This document shows, piece by piece, positions 62,620-64,000 of a stretch of DNA of 64,000 nucleotides. The position numbers and the translations under genes were made by a program. The notes beneath the pieces are model-generated. The model searched no databases. It had not been told where the DNA came from and worked only from the letters and a program-made list of their open reading frames with translations. The stretch spans positions 6,696,001 through 6,760,000 of the forward strand of contig NZ_CP108070.1 of NCBI RefSeq assembly GCF_036178845.1, written 5' to 3'. Source of the DNA: Streptomyces sp. NBC_00271. GTDB taxonomy: Bacteria; Actinomycetota; Actinomycetes; Streptomycetales; Streptomycetaceae. How positions within the stretch are numbered: position 1 is the stretch's first letter; every line of letters begins with the position of its first letter.

Positions 62620-63036
62620 TCAGCCGATCAGCAGGTTCAGGCACGCGACGACGGCGGCGGCGCCGGTCACCCGCAGGGCGCCGACGTGCTGGGGATGCCA
62701 GCGGCGCCAGGAGTTCTCGCGTTCGCGGGCCGTGGCCGCGGTGCGGTCGGCCGAGGGGGCGGAGAACTGCGGGTCGATGGTGAGGGCGGTGACGCCCAGG
62801 GGCGCGGCGAGGGCGCGCAGCGCGGCTTCGGAGAGCCTGATGGAGGCCTGGTCCGTGCCGAGAGTGGCGGTGAGCTCGGCCGCCGAGGTGAAGCCGACGG
62901 CCGTACGGCCGCCCAGCGGGGTGCGGAAGAACCGGGCCGTACAGCCCGCGGGCCCCGACCGGACAGGAACGAAGAGAAGTCCGGCCGGGAAGCGTTCGGA
63001 AGGCTCCGGGTCCTCGGAATATTCGACTGCAGACAT
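62620..63036 (-). CDS. SAV_915-like conserved protein
   Basis: A 138-residue protein: LLFVPVRSGPAGCTARFFRT, VGFTSAAELTATLGTDQASI and RLSEAALRALAAPLGVTALT, which I associate with the actinobacterial SAV_915 family (related in layout to SseB-like proteins). A C-terminal hydrophobic stretch (GAAAVVACLNLLIG) follows a basic RRWHPQHVG, possibly a membrane tail. ATG 63036 follows GAGGAGC. Operonic with lysA. Function unknown. Confidence 0.7.
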   Translation of the reverse strand: MSAVEYSEDPEPSERFPAGLLFVPVRSGPAGCTARFFRTPLGGRTAVGFTSAAELTATLGTDQASIRLSEAALRALAAPLGVTALTIDPQFSAPSADRTAATARERENSWRRWHPQHVGALRVTGAAAVVACLNLLIG

Positions 63037-63248
63037 GATGCTGCTCCTCGCGGAAGACGATGGGCGCCGGCCGGTTCGGCCGGGCGCCTCTGTGAGGCTA
63101 TGCCCGCCGGGCCGCGGACGGAGCCGCTCGCTGACGGAGGCTTGACGCGCTGCCCCCGACCCGTAACGCGCCCCTGACGTGGGGGCTGGGGGTGTTGTGC
63201 GGGTCACCCCGGACCCGTGGTGACCCAGGCGACACCCCCCCGGGTCGC

Positions 63249-63788
63249 TCAGGATCTGCCCTCGGTCAGCTCCCGCGCGTCGAGCGGCAGCCACAGCCGG
63301 ATTCGGCGGTGCACCGAGGCGAGCTCGCGGGACAGGGGCGAGGGCGGCAGGGCCAGCACCGGGCAGACGGCGTGCGCGAGGCAGTACCGGGCGACGGACG
63401 GGAACAGCCACCGGTGCATCCTTCCTCGACACCCCGGGCCGACCACCAGCAGGTCCTCGGCCCGGTCGGCGGTCTCGACCAGCGCCTGCCCCGGTGTGCC
63501 CCGTACGACAAGACCCTGGTGCGGGACCCCGGGCCCCGCGTCGCCGAAGGCGGCGTGCAGCGCGGCGAGCAGCCGCCGGCCCGCGTCCAGCCGGAGCATG
63601 GCCGTCGGCAGTGGACCGAGCGCACTGCGGTGGGCGAAGTCACCACCGGGCGGCTCCCAGGCGATCACGACCAGCAGCTCGGCTCCGCGGCGCCGGGCCT
63701 CTGCGGCGGCCCGGCGCAGGGCCGCCAGGCTCCCCGGCGAACCGCTGACTCCCGCGACCACGCGCGGTCCCCGCTCTTCCTCGCTCAT
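63249..63788 (-). CDS. Universal stress protein (UspA family)
   Basis: A 179-residue single-domain USP. Begins RVVAGVSGSPGSLAALRRAA with the Asp of the usual GxDGS replaced (GVSGS), then LLVVIAWEPP, and the nucleotide-binding loop LVVGPGCRGRMHRWLFPSVA with VCPVLALPP. ATG 63788 follows GAGGAG. The rest of the window (63789-64000) shows no gene. Confidence 0.9.
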   Translation of the reverse strand: MSEEERGPRVVAGVSGSPGSLAALRRAAAEARRRGAELLVVIAWEPPGGDFAHRSALGPLPTAMLRLDAGRRLLAALHAAFGDAGPGVPHQGLVVRGTPGQALVETADRAEDLLVVGPGCRGRMHRWLFPSVARYCLAHAVCPVLALPPSPLSRELASVHRRIRLWLPLDARELTEGRS

Positions 63789-64000
63789 CGCTCGCGCACT
63801 CCTCGACGTCGGTCCACACACGTACCCATCGGCCATCGAACGGCCGGAGGACGGCGGCGGACCGTCGCGTTGGCGTGGGCCTGACGGCGCGGGCGTGATT
63901 TATGACGCCCTCCTGACACCGCGGGGCCGGGCGCGGGGCGCACGCTCGAACCGGGCTCTGACGTCGGTCTTACCCCTTGCTGGCACACTGGCCGTCCGTT

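Overview
This is a high-GC actinobacterial chromosome segment, almost certainly Streptomyces and close to the S. coelicolor bldN / rex-hemACD region. The evidence is BldN (a developmental ECF sigma factor with a long N-terminal pro-sequence) beside its anti-sigma RsbN, a Rex repressor with a Rex operator heading hemA-hemC-hemD-hemB, a class I lysyl-tRNA synthetase, a DUF574-type methyltransferase, frequent GTG/TTG starts, and many copies of a GC-rich intergenic palindrome (core GCGCAGTTCCCCGCGCCCCT). All functions below were assigned by reading motifs; no database search was run.

Layout. 1-1145: 3' end of an rRNA operon (23S fragment, 5S, terminator). 1173-6462: HAD phosphatase, VC0807-like membrane protein, MFS exporter, AcuC-type deacetylase, a 24-bp tandem repeat array, a phosphatase. 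6592-13544: excisionase-type HTH protein, a 32-residue bS22-like protein, epimerase, acyltransferase, rsbN, bldN, HAD-IB phosphatase. 13682-20832: glutaredoxin-like protein, then rex-hemA-hemC-hemD as a tightly overlapping redox-controlled operon, with hemB after a repeat-bearing gap. 20837-32664: lipoproteins, a decayed XRE regulator, a DUF574 methyltransferase, a DUF4253 protein, a lamin-tail protein, divergent argS and lysS, DUF2637 and two DUF3558 lipoproteins.

32878-36141 is the clearest mobile region. rtcB is followed by an IS630-family element sitting exactly in its stop codon, then by a broken LAGLIDADG homing endonuclease gene on the opposite strand. 36286-46776 holds accessory metabolism and regulators: a tyrosine phosphatase-GNAT fusion, SDR plus small membrane protein, YnfA, MarR and HxlR genes with overlapping 3' ends, a quinone oxidoreductase, a LysR/esterase pair, AraC, and a luciferase-like monooxygenase with FMN reductase.

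47023-63788 is an envelope, ion and stress block: two-component system, an APC transporter whose stop codon lies in a MITE-like element, a four-helix membrane protein, two KimA-like potassium transporter homologues, a membrane protein, a transglutaminase-like protein, a class F sortase with a repeat-rich surface protein carrying GGxHTGGGAL motifs, a SAV_915-like protein coupled to a second diaminopimelate decarboxylase, and a universal stress protein. The sortase/surface-protein pair and the IS630/rtcB/homing-endonuclease junction are the most interesting parts.
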